64,000 nt of DNA from Glycomyces arizonensis DSM 44726. Its GTDB lineage: Bacteria > Actinomycetota > Actinomycetes > Mycobacteriales > Micromonosporaceae. Where the stretch lies: contig NZ_AXWO01000008.1 in NCBI RefSeq assembly GCF_000482705.1, forward strand, positions 62,001 to 126,000, read 5' to 3'. Under the pieces are notes generated by a model that was not told where the DNA came from, did not search any database, and saw only the letters and a program-made list of their open reading frames with translations. The number at the start of each line of letters is the position of its first letter. The first letter of the stretch is position 1. Shown piece after piece: positions 16,736-24,340 of this stretch. The translations under genes and the position numbers were made by a program.

Positions 16736-17314
16736 TCAGCGGCCCGCAGAGAGGCCGCGGACGGCGAGGTCGACCAGTTGGCGCAGCCGCTCGCGCATCT
16801 GGTCGTGCGTGGCGCGGGACCGGGCGATGCCGATCATGGCGTCGATGAGGAGCGCGGCCGCGTCGGCGGTCGGCATGGATTCGTCGAAGGGGCCGAGGTC
16901 GTCGGCCGAGGCGAGCACGGCTTCGACGACGGCGGCGTAGCGGGCCTCGGTCTCGGCGATGACGTCGGCGGCGATCGAACCGGCCTCCAGGGCCAGCTCG
17001 TTGCGGTAGTCGGCCTCGACGGTGCCCGCGACGAAGTCGAGCTTGACACCGAGCGCGCTGCGGAGCCGCTCGGCGGTGGTCGCGCCGTGCGCCGCCGCGG
17101 CCTCGGCCGCCCGCACCGTTTCGTCGCCGACGCGGGCGGCGACGGCGCGGTAGACCGCGGCCTTGCCGTCGAAGTACTGGTAGACCGCGGGCCGCGAGAC
17201 ACCCGCCGCTTGGGCGATGAGGTCCATGGTGGTCTTGCGGTAGCCGTAGCGGCCGAACACCGGCGCGGCGGCGGCCGCGATGGCGTCCTTGGTGACGGCG
17301 GATCGACTCGACAT
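16736..17314 (-). CDS. TetR family transcriptional regulator
   Basis: The N-terminal helix-turn-helix spans about residues 8-55 (AIAAAAAPVFGRYGYRKTTM, then LIAQAAGVSRPAVYQYF and DGKAAVYRAV). The C-terminal domain is a helical TetR ligand-binding domain. At 192 residues it is of normal length. Directly before its ATG lies an AT-rich consensus promoter overlapped by a 26-bp inverted repeat, so autorepression is very likely. Targets probably include the downstream small membrane protein and possibly the divergent GyrI-like gene. The ligand is unknown. Confidence 0.85.
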   Translation of the reverse strand: MSSRSAVTKDAIAAAAAPVFGRYGYRKTTMDLIAQAAGVSRPAVYQYFDGKAAVYRAVAARVGDETVRAAEAAAAHGATTAERLRSALGVKLDFVAGTVEADYRNELALEAGSIAADVIAETEARYAAVVEAVLASADDLGPFDESMPTADAAALLIDAMIGIARSRATHDQMRERLRQLVDLAVRGLSAGR

Positions 17315-17315
17315 A

Positions 17316-17349
17316 CTGACATTATTAATTTATTTTGTCAGTTTGTCAA
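17316..17349. promoter_or_regulatory. Consensus promoter with overlapping TetR operator
   Basis: On the minus strand TTGACA (17344-17349), 17 bases, AATAAT (17321-17326), then GTCAGT and the TetR ATG, so the transcript is probably leaderless. CTGACA and TGTCAG (17316-17321 and 17336-17341) form an inverted repeat with a 14-base AT-rich spacer lying across the spacer and -10 region. This is a textbook autorepressor layout and the most AT-rich spot nearby. Confidence 0.75.
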
Positions 17350-17424
17350 GTCCCGCTGCTGCGCCTCGGTTGTCGGAGCCCGCGCGTACGGTGGCGCGGT
17401 CCGATCTCGACGATGAGGAGCCGC

Positions 17425-18039
17425 ATGGCCGCCTACGACCTCAAACGCGAACTCAAGGCGCTGTACGCGCCGAGGAACACCGGCTGGGAACTGGTGGACG
17501 TGCCCGAGCAGCGGTTCATCGCGGTGGACGGACGAGGCGATCCCAACACCTCCGAGGCGTACGCCCGCGCCGTCGAGGCGCTCTACGCCGTCGCGTACAC
17601 GCTCAAGTTCGCCGCCAAGCGCGACGGCGCGGACTTCGTGGTGGCGCCGCTCGAAGGGCTCTGGTGGTCGGACTCGCCCGAGGACTTCGTCACCCGCGAC
17701 AAGGGGTCGTGGCAGTGGACGATGATGATCTGCCAGCCCGCTCACGTGAGCGCCGAGGCGATCGAGGACGCGAAAACGGCCGCACTGGCGAAGAGGGGAC
17801 TGCCCGCCGTCGAGCGGGTGCGGCATCGGGCCCTCCACGAGGGCCGGTGCGCGCAGGTGCTGCACGTCGGCTCCTACGACGACGAGGGGCCGATCCTCGC
17901 CGAGCTCCACGAGCGCTACATGCCGGACAACGGCTTCCGGTTCAACGGCCACCACCACGAGATCTACCTCAGCGACCCGCGCAAGACCGAGGCCGCGAGA
18001 CTGAGGACGGTCCTGCGGCAGCCGGTCGCGGACGCGTAG
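17425..18039 (+). CDS. GyrI-like small-molecule-binding domain protein
   Basis: The 204-residue protein matches the GyrI-like family: VPEQRFIAVDGRGDPNT near residues 26-44, YAVAYTLKFAAKRDG, VAPLEGLWW, then WQWTMMICQPAHV and a C-terminal HHEIYLSDPRKT. GyrI-like domains bind or hydrolyse hydrophobic small molecules; this stand-alone type has no DNA-binding part. The start ATG 17425 has GAGGAG five bases upstream. It is divergent from the TetR gene across the operator, so it may respond to the same signal. Confidence 0.8.
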   Translation: MAAYDLKRELKALYAPRNTGWELVDVPEQRFIAVDGRGDPNTSEAYARAVEALYAVAYTLKFAAKRDGADFVVAPLEGLWWSDSPEDFVTRDKGSWQWTMMICQPAHVSAEAIEDAKTAALAKRGLPAVERVRHRALHEGRCAQVLHVGSYDDEGPILAELHERYMPDNGFRFNGHHHEIYLSDPRKTEAARLRTVLRQPVADA

Positions 18040-18187
18040 CGCCGCCGGCGCGCAGGCGGATCTACAATCCGAGTGTGATGTTCGGGCGGTGCCCGGCGAG
18101 CGCCTCGATCCGCGACGGAAGGACGAACAGGATCGTGCGGGAGCCGACCGTCCGACGCACCCCGAGCAGTGAGAGGGGGTGAGCCGC

Positions 18188-18385
18188 ATGACCGGAACCC
18201 TCCTGCGTCCCGGCGACGAAGTCGCCGCAGTCGTCACCGCTGTGAAGCCGTTCGGAGTCCTCGTCGAGTCCCGCGGCGTGCCCGGTCTCGTCCGCGGTGT
18301 GAGCACCGCGGTCGGTGAGACCGTGCGCGTGCGCGTGGTCGAGTACGACCGAGCCGAATCGCGATTCCACGGCACCGCCGTCTGA
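18188..18385 (+). CDS. Small S1-like RNA-binding domain protein
   Basis: The product of 65 residues (68 if the GTG at 18179 is used) reads as one S1-type beta barrel: GDEVAAVVTAVKPFGVLVE, then GLVRGV and ETVRVRVVEYDRAESRF. S1 domains bind RNA in ribosomal protein S1 and ribonucleases; free-standing copies of this size are of unknown function. ATG 18188 is favoured by the GAGGGGG run upstream. The gene ends at a perfect 17-bp terminator hairpin. Confidence 0.6.
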   Translation: MTGTLLRPGDEVAAVVTAVKPFGVLVESRGVPGLVRGVSTAVGETVRVRVVEYDRAESRFHGTAV

Positions 18386-18390
18386 CAAGG

Positions 18391-18428
18391 GGGTCGGCCC
18401 CCGATCCGCGCGGATCGGGGGCCGACCC
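18391..18428. terminator. Bidirectional 17-bp hairpin terminator
   Basis: GGGTCGGCCCCCGATCC pairs perfectly with GGATCGGGGGCCGACCC around GCGC. It lies between the convergent S1-like and Nudix genes and so can stop both transcripts. Confidence 0.75.
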
Positions 18429-18455
18429 GTGCGAAGGACCGGCCCGCCCCGCCGC

Positions 18456-19613
18456 TCAGCGGCCGCGCAGGCGGCGGTGCGCGGCGAAGGCGTCCGGCAC
18501 GCGGCGGTCGTGCCCCTTGAAGAAGTCGATGTCCGCGATCTCGTCCCAGGTGACCCAGCGGTACTCGGACGCCTCGAGTTCGGCGAGCCGGATCGGCTGC
18601 TCCGGGTCGGTCATCCGGGCCGAGAAGGACATGATCAGCGGGAAGCGGGCGTCCCCGCCGGAGCCGACGTCGCGCTTGTCGAAGGGCCGCTCCAAGCCGG
18701 TGAGCGTGACGTCCAGACCGGTCTCCTCGAACGCCTCGCGCACGGCCGCCAGGCCGACGGTCTCGCCGACCTCGGAGCCGCCGCCGGGCACGGCCCACTG
18801 TCCGGTGTCGGTGCGGCGGATCAGCAGCAGGCGGTCCCGGTCGTCGAAGATCGCCGCGTCCGCGCCGGTCGAGGCAGGCTCGGCGGCCAGATCGCCGCAA
18901 TCGATGCGGTCGTATGCGAGACCGGTCTCGACGGTGTTCGCGCACATGGCAACGACGCGCTCGTGGCGCTCGAGGTTGTAAATGCTCTCCGCGGCGGCGA
19001 CGCCCTCCTTGCCGATGCGGGCGACCTCGCCCAAGACCGCGCTCACCGCTGACGAGACCGGCAGCGGGGGCTCGGCCTTGACGACCGCGCTCGCCGCCGG
19101 AGGCAGCGCTTCGATGGGACCGTTCAGGTCCGGGTCGCTCGGCGCGAGGCGGCGGGCCGCCTCGGAGGCGGTGAGCGGCGTCGCGGCCTCGTAGACGAGC
19201 AGGAAGGTGTGCGGGCACGGCAGCCCGGCCAGGTCGGTGTCGGCGATGCCGAGCACGTCGGTGGGCGCCTCGGTCTCCAGGGCCTCGGCGAGGTCGTTCA
19301 GGCGGCGTCCGAGCGACTCGCCGCTGCGGGACAGGCGGCGGCGCTGGACCAGTTGTCCGCCGTCCGCGCAGCGGATCCGGAACTCCGTGGCGGGCAGCGG
19401 GCTCCGCAAGACCTTGTCGGCCTCGAAGATCGCCTCGATCTCGGCGAGCGGCCGGTGGTCGACCTCCGCCATGAGGGCCGCCGCGTGGCGGCGCAGCAGG
19501 CGCAGCCGCGCCAGCTCGGCGTCGCCGCCGCCCCAGAACAGGCCGTTCGTCGCCTCGGCCCGCAGTTTCCCGGCCAGCCTGGCCAGGCCCACTGCCGCGT
19601 TCTCGTCCGCCAT
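18456..19613 (-). CDS. Nudix hydrolase with large N-terminal extension
   Basis: The C-terminal third (about 250-370) is a Nudix domain with the box GGGSEVGETVGLAAVREAFEETG in pattern form (Gly279 region to Gly299, REAFEE catalytic helix). Residues 208-250 look like the helical Nudix N-terminal domain seen in NADH/MutT-like enzymes. Residues 1-145 form an additional helical domain (LARLAGKLRAEA...ADKVLRSPLP) that I do not recognise, joined by a Pro/Ala-rich linker at about 160-190. Total 385 residues, more than twice a simple Nudix protein. The substrate is presumably a nucleoside diphosphate derivative. Confidence 0.75.
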   Translation of the reverse strand: MADENAAVGLARLAGKLRAEATNGLFWGGGDAELARLRLLRRHAAALMAEVDHRPLAEIEAIFEADKVLRSPLPATEFRIRCADGGQLVQRRRLSRSGESLGRRLNDLAEALETEAPTDVLGIADTDLAGLPCPHTFLLVYEAATPLTASEAARRLAPSDPDLNGPIEALPPAASAVVKAEPPLPVSSAVSAVLGEVARIGKEGVAAAESIYNLERHERVVAMCANTVETGLAYDRIDCGDLAAEPASTGADAAIFDDRDRLLLIRRTDTGQWAVPGGGSEVGETVGLAAVREAFEETGLDVTLTGLERPFDKRDVGSGGDARFPLIMSFSARMTDPEQPIRLAELEASEYRWVTWDEIADIDFFKGHDRRVPDAFAAHRRLRGR

Positions 19614-19693
19614 CGCGCTCCCTCGGTCGTCGCATCAGGGCTCCCGAGAGTACCGGCGGCCCCCGAGTGGGGACAAAGGCCGCCGGTACGTTC

Positions 19694-20233
19694 TCAGACG
19701 GTCCGCTGCCCCACCGCCGCGCGGGCGAGGTTCAGTGCCTCCTGTGTGGAGGCGATCAGGGCCTGGTCGCCGATCTTCGTGCGCACCTTCAGGACCTCCT
19801 GGAGCACCTCGGCCGCGAGCTTGGGCTTGCGGGCGTCGATGAGGTGCTTGCCGTAGTGCTGCATGGCGAAGTGGAGGACTTCGGGGCACGACGACTTGGC
19901 GGTCTCGATGGCGCGCGTGTAGTGGGGTTCGGCGCCGGCCAGGTCGCCGCCGTAGCGGTGGGCGTCGCCGAGGTTGATCAGCGTGGCCACCGTCTGACGG
20001 GGCGTGGTGGCGCGGGACAGGGCTCGTCCCAGGACCTTCCTGGCGCCTCGGTGGTCGCCGAGGGCGACCAGGCCGACGCCGGTCTGGCGCAGTTCGGGCT
20101 GGGCCAGCCCGGCCTCGCGTGCCAGCTCGTACTCGACGAGACGGCGCAGTTTCTCGGGCTCGGTCGCGTACATGCGGCCGTCGTTGCCGGTCGCGATCAA
20201 CTCGGCTATTTGATGTTGCACTGCCGACATCAC
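19694..20233 (-). CDS. Tetratricopeptide-repeat protein
   Basis: The 179-residue product is almost wholly alpha-helical with at least three TPR-like units, the clearest being TLINLGDAHRYGGDLAGAEPHYTRAIETA and the preceding GLVALGDHRGARKVLGRAL. TPR arrays mediate protein contacts; nothing identifies the partner. It begins MMSAVQHQIAEL and may start at either Met. It lies upstream of the Nudix gene on the same strand, with an 80-bp gap. Confidence 0.65.
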   Translation of the reverse strand: MMSAVQHQIAELIATGNDGRMYATEPEKLRRLVEYELAREAGLAQPELRQTGVGLVALGDHRGARKVLGRALSRATTPRQTVATLINLGDAHRYGGDLAGAEPHYTRAIETAKSSCPEVLHFAMQHYGKHLIDARKPKLAAEVLQEVLKVRTKIGDQALIASTQEALNLARAAVGQRTV

Positions 20234-20352
20234 TCTTCCTCGATTTCAGGCGAGCGGGTCTCAGGGCGGCGACGGGGGCGCTGCCGCCCAGTTGATCGGA
20301 AGTGTAACGCTGCGGGCGGCGGTGCCTCCTCCTCCGTTCCGGCGGGACCGGT

Positions 20353-20979
20353 TCAGTTCCGGCGCAGGACGAGGCCGTGGTATTCGAGTTCGGTGTAGTC
20401 GGGTTCGCGGGCGACGACGTCGAGCACCTCGAAGCGCTCGGCGGCGACCGCGCTGATCGTCTCGACGGTCATCAGGGAGAAGAAGCGCTTCGGCTCGTAC
20501 CGGTCGTCGGGCCAGACCCCTTCGGAGTCCTTGCCGCCGTACTGTCCCCAGTAGAACAGGCCGCCCGGGGCGAGGACCCGCCGCACCTCGTCCAGGATGC
20601 CGGGGAGTTCGGCGCGCGGGACGTGCAGGAGGGTGTTCATGCCGAACACGGCGTCGAAGGAGGCGTCGCCGAAGGCGAGCTCGTTGAAGTCCATCACCTC
20701 GGCGGTGAGGCCCTTGGCGCGGCAGTAGCCGATCATCTCCGGCGAGAGGTCGATGCAGGTGACCGCGTAGCCCTCGTCGGCGAAGTGGCGGCCGCTCACG
20801 CCGTGGCCGGCGCCGATCTCCAGGAGGGTCGAGGAGCCGGCCTCGCGCAGGTGCTCGGCGAAGCGGGCGCGCTCGTGCTGCTTCCACAGGTGGTCTTCCA
20901 TGTGCTCGCGCGCTTCGGCCTTGGCGTCGTAGGTCTTCCGGAGGTCCTCTTTGAGCGCTTCGTAGTCCATGGGAGCCAT
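20353..20979 (-). CDS. Class I SAM-dependent methyltransferase
   Basis: The 208-residue enzyme has motif I LLEIGAGHGVSGRHFA, the acidic residue of motif II in VTCIDLSPEM, and motif IV-VI segments ASFDAVFGMNTLLHV and EVRRVLAPGGLFYWGQYGG. It is a methyltransferase-11/25-type enzyme; the N-terminal helices with LWKQHERARF may form the acceptor lid. The acceptor is not deducible. The start at 20979 has GGA at suitable spacing; the in-frame ATG nine bases further is an alternative. It is divergent from the sulfotransferase gene. Confidence 0.8.
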   Translation of the reverse strand: MAPMDYEALKEDLRKTYDAKAEAREHMEDHLWKQHERARFAEHLREAGSSTLLEIGAGHGVSGRHFADEGYAVTCIDLSPEMIGYCRAKGLTAEVMDFNELAFGDASFDAVFGMNTLLHVPRAELPGILDEVRRVLAPGGLFYWGQYGGKDSEGVWPDDRYEPKRFFSLMTVETISAVAAERFEVLDVVAREPDYTELEYHGLVLRRN

Positions 20980-21015
20980 CGTTCCACGCTGGTGCGACAG
21001 GCCGGGTGCGGCAGG

Positions 21016-21103
21016 GCGGGGCCGCGGGGTCGGCGCATGGGCCCGCACCGGGCCCGCGAAGATCCCGAAGCGGCGGCCCGGGCCGCGGGGTCAGCATGGC
21101 CCG
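21016..21103 (+). repeat. Pair of about 28-bp direct repeats in a divergent promoter region
   Basis: Two related GC-rich blocks at 21016-21045 and 21076-21103 share CCGCGGGGTC followed by a GC and ATGG-GCCCG tail, separated by about 30 bases. They lie between the divergent methyltransferase and sulfotransferase genes. No gene product is seen in this 271-bp gap. A regulatory role is possible; low-complexity GC drift is the alternative. Confidence 0.35.
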
Positions 21104-21250
21104 TGATCCTGTGCCGGTCGCGGCAAGGGCCCGGCACGTGGCCCTCGCCATGGGCCGCCGGACGCCGCTCGCAAAGGCCCGGGTCGCGGGGCGGGCACCG
21201 TATGCGAGACTGAATCGCGTTTACTCCAATGCCCCGGGAGAGGACACGCC

Positions 21251-22453
21251 ATGCGCCGCATCGCCAGCTGGGTCCGGCCGGTCAACGCCATGATGTCGCC
21301 CGCGCTCGCGCGGGCCGCGAACGACCCCGATCGGGCCTTCGAACGGCTGCTCCGCCGGGCCGAGCGGGCCGCGGGCGCCGACGCGAGCGGCGACGAGGCG
21401 TTCACCGAGGACTTCCGCGGTCTGCTGCGGCGCTTCGCCGACGTCGGCACCATCTCCTACCTGGGATGGACGGCCACGACCGCCGAATTGCAGATGCGCC
21501 TCGAGAACCGGCTGCGGATCCGCCGCCGCATCGCCGAGGCCCCCGCGATCGCCGACGAGCCGATCGACCGGCCGATCGTGGTGGTGGGCCTGCCGCGGAC
21601 GGCGACCACACTGGCGCACAAGGTGATCGCCGCGCCGGAAGGCAACCGCGCGCCCTTGATGTGGGAGTTCCGCGCCACCGACCGGGCCGACGTCGACCCC
21701 GGGCTGCGGCGCAAGCGCCTCAAGCAGGCGCAGCGGGTCTCCTCGGCGGTCAAGTACGTCGCGCCGGTGTGGCAGACGATCCACCCCAATAGCGCCGAGA
21801 CGCCCGAGGAGTGCGTGCTGGCGCTCCCCCACGGCCTCCACTGGCTGACCCGCTTCCGCCTGCCGGGCTACCGCGAGTGGCTCGCCGAGCGCGACTTCAC
21901 GCCGGACTACGCCTACCTCAAGGAGTTCCTCCAGGTGCTCCAGCACGGCGACCGGCCCAGGCGCTGGGTCCTGAAGTCGCCGTTCCACATGTACAACCTG
22001 GGCGCGCTGATGCGCGTCTTCCCGGACGCGACGATCATGTGGACGCACCGCGACCCGCAGACCGTCATGGGCTCGTGGTGCTCGCTGGTGGAGACCGGGA
22101 TGGCGATGTGCAACCGCTCCTACGACCCGCGTCAGATCGGCTCGGACTGGCTCCAGACCCTCTCGTGGATGGTCGACCAGGGGCGGGACCAGCGGCTCCA
22201 GGTCCCGCCGGAGCGGATGGTCGACGTCTCGTACCACCAGCTGACGGCCGACCCGTACGGGCAGCTGCCGAAGATCTTCGAGCGGCTCGGCCTGGAGTGG
22301 ACGCCCCGCGAGGAGGGCAACCTCGAGTCGGTCCTGGCCAGGCCGGGCATGCGGCGGAACCACGAGTACTCGCTCGCCAGGTACGGGCTGGACCCGGACA
22401 TGGTGGAGGAGGCCTTCGGCGACTACGGCCGCATGGTCACCACCATGCGTTAG
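21251..22453 (+). CDS. Sulfotransferase family protein
   Basis: The 400-residue protein has the PAPS-binding P-loop IVVVGLPRTATTLAHKVI (about 109-126) and a second phosphate-binding block RRWVLKSPFHMYNL with MWTHRDPQTVMGS, which belong to the sulfotransferase-3 type. Such enzymes transfer sulfate from PAPS to glycolipids or small molecules, as mycobacterial Stf proteins do. The acceptor is unknown and no PAPS synthesis genes are nearby. Length is typical for bacterial members. The gene is monocistronic by spacing. Confidence 0.8.
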   Translation: MRRIASWVRPVNAMMSPALARAANDPDRAFERLLRRAERAAGADASGDEAFTEDFRGLLRRFADVGTISYLGWTATTAELQMRLENRLRIRRRIAEAPAIADEPIDRPIVVVGLPRTATTLAHKVIAAPEGNRAPLMWEFRATDRADVDPGLRRKRLKQAQRVSSAVKYVAPVWQTIHPNSAETPEECVLALPHGLHWLTRFRLPGYREWLAERDFTPDYAYLKEFLQVLQHGDRPRRWVLKSPFHMYNLGALMRVFPDATIMWTHRDPQTVMGSWCSLVETGMAMCNRSYDPRQIGSDWLQTLSWMVDQGRDQRLQVPPERMVDVSYHQLTADPYGQLPKIFERLGLEWTPREEGNLESVLARPGMRRNHEYSLARYGLDPDMVEEAFGDYGRMVTTMR

Positions 22454-22588
22454 TGCCTGGTCGGGAGCTCCGGGCGACGCGGGGGACGCGGAAAGGTGTC
22501 TTTTCTGTCGCGCTCCAGTCATTCGGGTTGACTTCGCCCCCGCTCGGTGCTGCTCTTGAAGAGTCGAACGAGTACCTGGAGGTGCAGG

Positions 22589-23053
22589 ATGCAACGCAGT
22601 CACTCGACACCGGTCTCACGTGCCGGCGCTCTGGCCGCCCTCGGCGGTTCCATGCTGGTCGTGGCCTCGATGTTCATGCCGTGGGTCGACCGCGGGTCCT
22701 CCAGATCGCTCGACTACTGGCATATCAGCGGCGTCGACGGCTTCGCCGGGGACCAGGGCACGTGGCGGATGTCGGTGGTGCTGATACCGCTGCTGGTGCT
22801 GTGGTGCGCCCTGTACTTCGTGTGGCGGTCCAACGAGAGCCGCCTGGCGTGGGCGTTCGGCGGCTTCTCCGGCGCGATGATGCTGTACGGCGGTGATCTG
22901 CGGATCAGCAGCGACCTCCCGTCCGGTTCGGGCGGCGCGGGCGAGCTGGTGGCGGCCGTCGGCCTCCTCCTGCTGCTGCTCGGGTGCGCTTTTGCCGTGG
23001 CGGGCAACGTCGCCGAGCCGAACCGCACGGCGACGCCGGCCAAGGGCCGCTGA
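22589..23053 (+). CDS. Four-helix membrane protein, unknown function
   Basis: The 154-residue product has predicted helices at about 12-30, 62-80, 88-105 and 120-142 and a short extracytoplasmic loop with MPWVDRGSS. The family-like element is the tryptophan-containing turn after helix one, typical of small actinobacterial membrane proteins, but I do not name a family. ATG 22589 has GGAGG seven bases upstream. It converges with the LacI gene, 10 bases away. Confidence 0.6.
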   Translation: MQRSHSTPVSRAGALAALGGSMLVVASMFMPWVDRGSSRSLDYWHISGVDGFAGDQGTWRMSVVLIPLLVLWCALYFVWRSNESRLAWAFGGFSGAMMLYGGDLRISSDLPSGSGGAGELVAAVGLLLLLLGCAFAVAGNVAEPNRTATPAKGR

Positions 23054-23063
23054 GCGCCGCCGC

Positions 23064-24065
23064 TCAGGCCGACTCGCGGACCACGAGCTCGGTCGCCAGG
23101 ACCACCGGCTCCACGGGCTCGTCGTCGAGCAGGGCGGTGAGCAGCCGCACCGTCTCCTCGGCGACGGTCGCCAGCGGCTGGCGCACCGTCGTCAGCGCCG
23201 GGCGGACGGCGGTGGCGATGGCCGAGTCGTCGAAGCCGCCCACGGCCACGTCGTCGGGCACGCGGCGCCCGGCCCGGTGCAGCGCCTGGAGCGCTCCGGC
23301 GGCCATGAGGTCCGAGGCGACGAACACCGCGTCGAGGTCCGGGACGGTCTCCAGGAGCCGCCGCATGGCCTCCTCGCCGCCGGACTGCGTGTAGTCGCCG
23401 TGGACGATCAGCTGCTTGGTGGCCCGGCGGCCCAGGACGCCGGTGAAGCCCTCCAGGCGGAGCGAGCCGCCGGGGGTGTCGAGCGGGCCGGTGATCATGC
23501 CGATCCGGCGCCGCCCCCGACTCGCGAGGTACTCGGTCATGGCCCGGGCGCCGTCGCGGTCGTCGGCCGCCGCGTAGGGGATGACGCTCTCGCGACCCAG
23601 CACCGCGCCGCAGGCGACGGCGGGGACGTCCGAGCGCTCGATGGCCTCCAGCAGCGGGTCGCCCGCGTGGGTGGAGACCAGCAGCGCCCCGTCGGCGTGG
23701 CCGCCTCGCAGGTAGCGGGCCACGCGGTCGCGGTCGCCGTCGTCGCCCGCGACCATGAGCACGAGCGACATGTCGCGGTCGGCGAGCTTGCCGGTGGCCA
23801 CGCGCATGAGCACGCTGAAGTTCGGGTCCTCGAACAGCCGCTCCTGCGGCTCGGACAGCACCATGACGATCGAGCCGGTGCGGCTGGTCTTCAGGCTGCG
23901 GGCGGCGCGGTTGACGACGTACCCGGTCTCGGCCACCGCCCTGCGCACCGCCGTCTCGGCGGCCAGTGAGACGTTGCCCTGCCCGTTGAGGACGCGGGAC
24001 ACCGTGCCTCTCGAGACGCCCGAGGCCGCCGCGACGTCGTGGATCGTCGGTCGTTTCCGTGCCAC
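23064..24065 (-). CDS. LacI family transcriptional regulator
   Basis: The N-terminus PTIHDVAAASGVSRGTVSRVLNG is a LacI helix-turn-helix with hinge helix YVVNRAARSLKT (about 48-60). A periplasmic-binding-protein-like ligand domain follows (SIVMVLSEPQ, GHADGALLVS, RRIGMITGP, VFVASDLMAAGALQAL, VAVGGFDDS). Length (333) is normal. LacI proteins of this kind repress sugar-use operons. The gene faces a remnant of a GH53 galactanase only 23 bp away, so it may have lost the operon it once controlled. The start is GTG 24065. Confidence 0.85.
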   Translation of the reverse strand: MARKRPTIHDVAAASGVSRGTVSRVLNGQGNVSLAAETAVRRAVAETGYVVNRAARSLKTSRTGSIVMVLSEPQERLFEDPNFSVLMRVATGKLADRDMSLVLMVAGDDGDRDRVARYLRGGHADGALLVSTHAGDPLLEAIERSDVPAVACGAVLGRESVIPYAAADDRDGARAMTEYLASRGRRRIGMITGPLDTPGGSLRLEGFTGVLGRRATKQLIVHGDYTQSGGEEAMRRLLETVPDLDAVFVASDLMAAGALQALHRAGRRVPDDVAVGGFDDSAIATAVRPALTTVRQPLATVAEETVRLLTALLDDEPVEPVVLATELVVRESA

Positions 24066-24088
24066 TTCCTCAACACTCCCTTGTCCTT

Positions 24089-24259
24089 ATGAGCCATTAT
24101 CCCCGCCCGCCGGGCCGCGGGGAGGCCACCTGGACCGCCGTCGAGGGCAACGGCCGGGACCCGGCCGACCCGTCGAGCGGCAACGCCTGGGAGGACCGGG
24201 CGCTGTTCGACTTCGACAGTCGGGCGCTGCCGGGACTGAAGACCCTCGGCGAGTCCTAG
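24089..24259 (+). pseudogene. Remnant of GH53 arabinogalactan endo-beta-1,4-galactanase (C-terminus only)
   Basis: The frame from ATG 24089 gives 56 residues. From residue 13 the text ATWTAVEGNGRDPADPSSG, then NAWEDRALFDFDSRALPGL, matches the end of GH53 galactanases as I know it. The catalytic (beta/alpha)8 barrel of about 300 residues and both catalytic glutamates are missing. The 12 codons before it do not look like enzyme. The neighbouring divergent LacI gene is intact and starts 23 bp away, so a deletion probably removed the rest of a galactan-use operon. Confidence 0.6.
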
Positions 24260-24263
24260 ATTC

Positions 24264-24274
24264 TATAGACTATA
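24264..24274. promoter_or_regulatory. Orphan AT-rich palindrome
   Basis: TATAGACTATA is a perfect odd palindrome inside a very AT-rich 27-bp island that also contains ATTCTATAG and CTATAGGAT as an imperfect inverted repeat. It resembles operator sites of GntR-type regulators in length and composition. Both adjacent genes end here, so no promoter is expected; it may be left over from a deleted gene. Confidence 0.35.
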
Positions 24275-24340
24275 AGCTATAGGATTCCATCATTCGTCGA
24301 TGGAGGGCCGCGGAGCGCTCTCGCTTCGCGTCCCGCGGGT

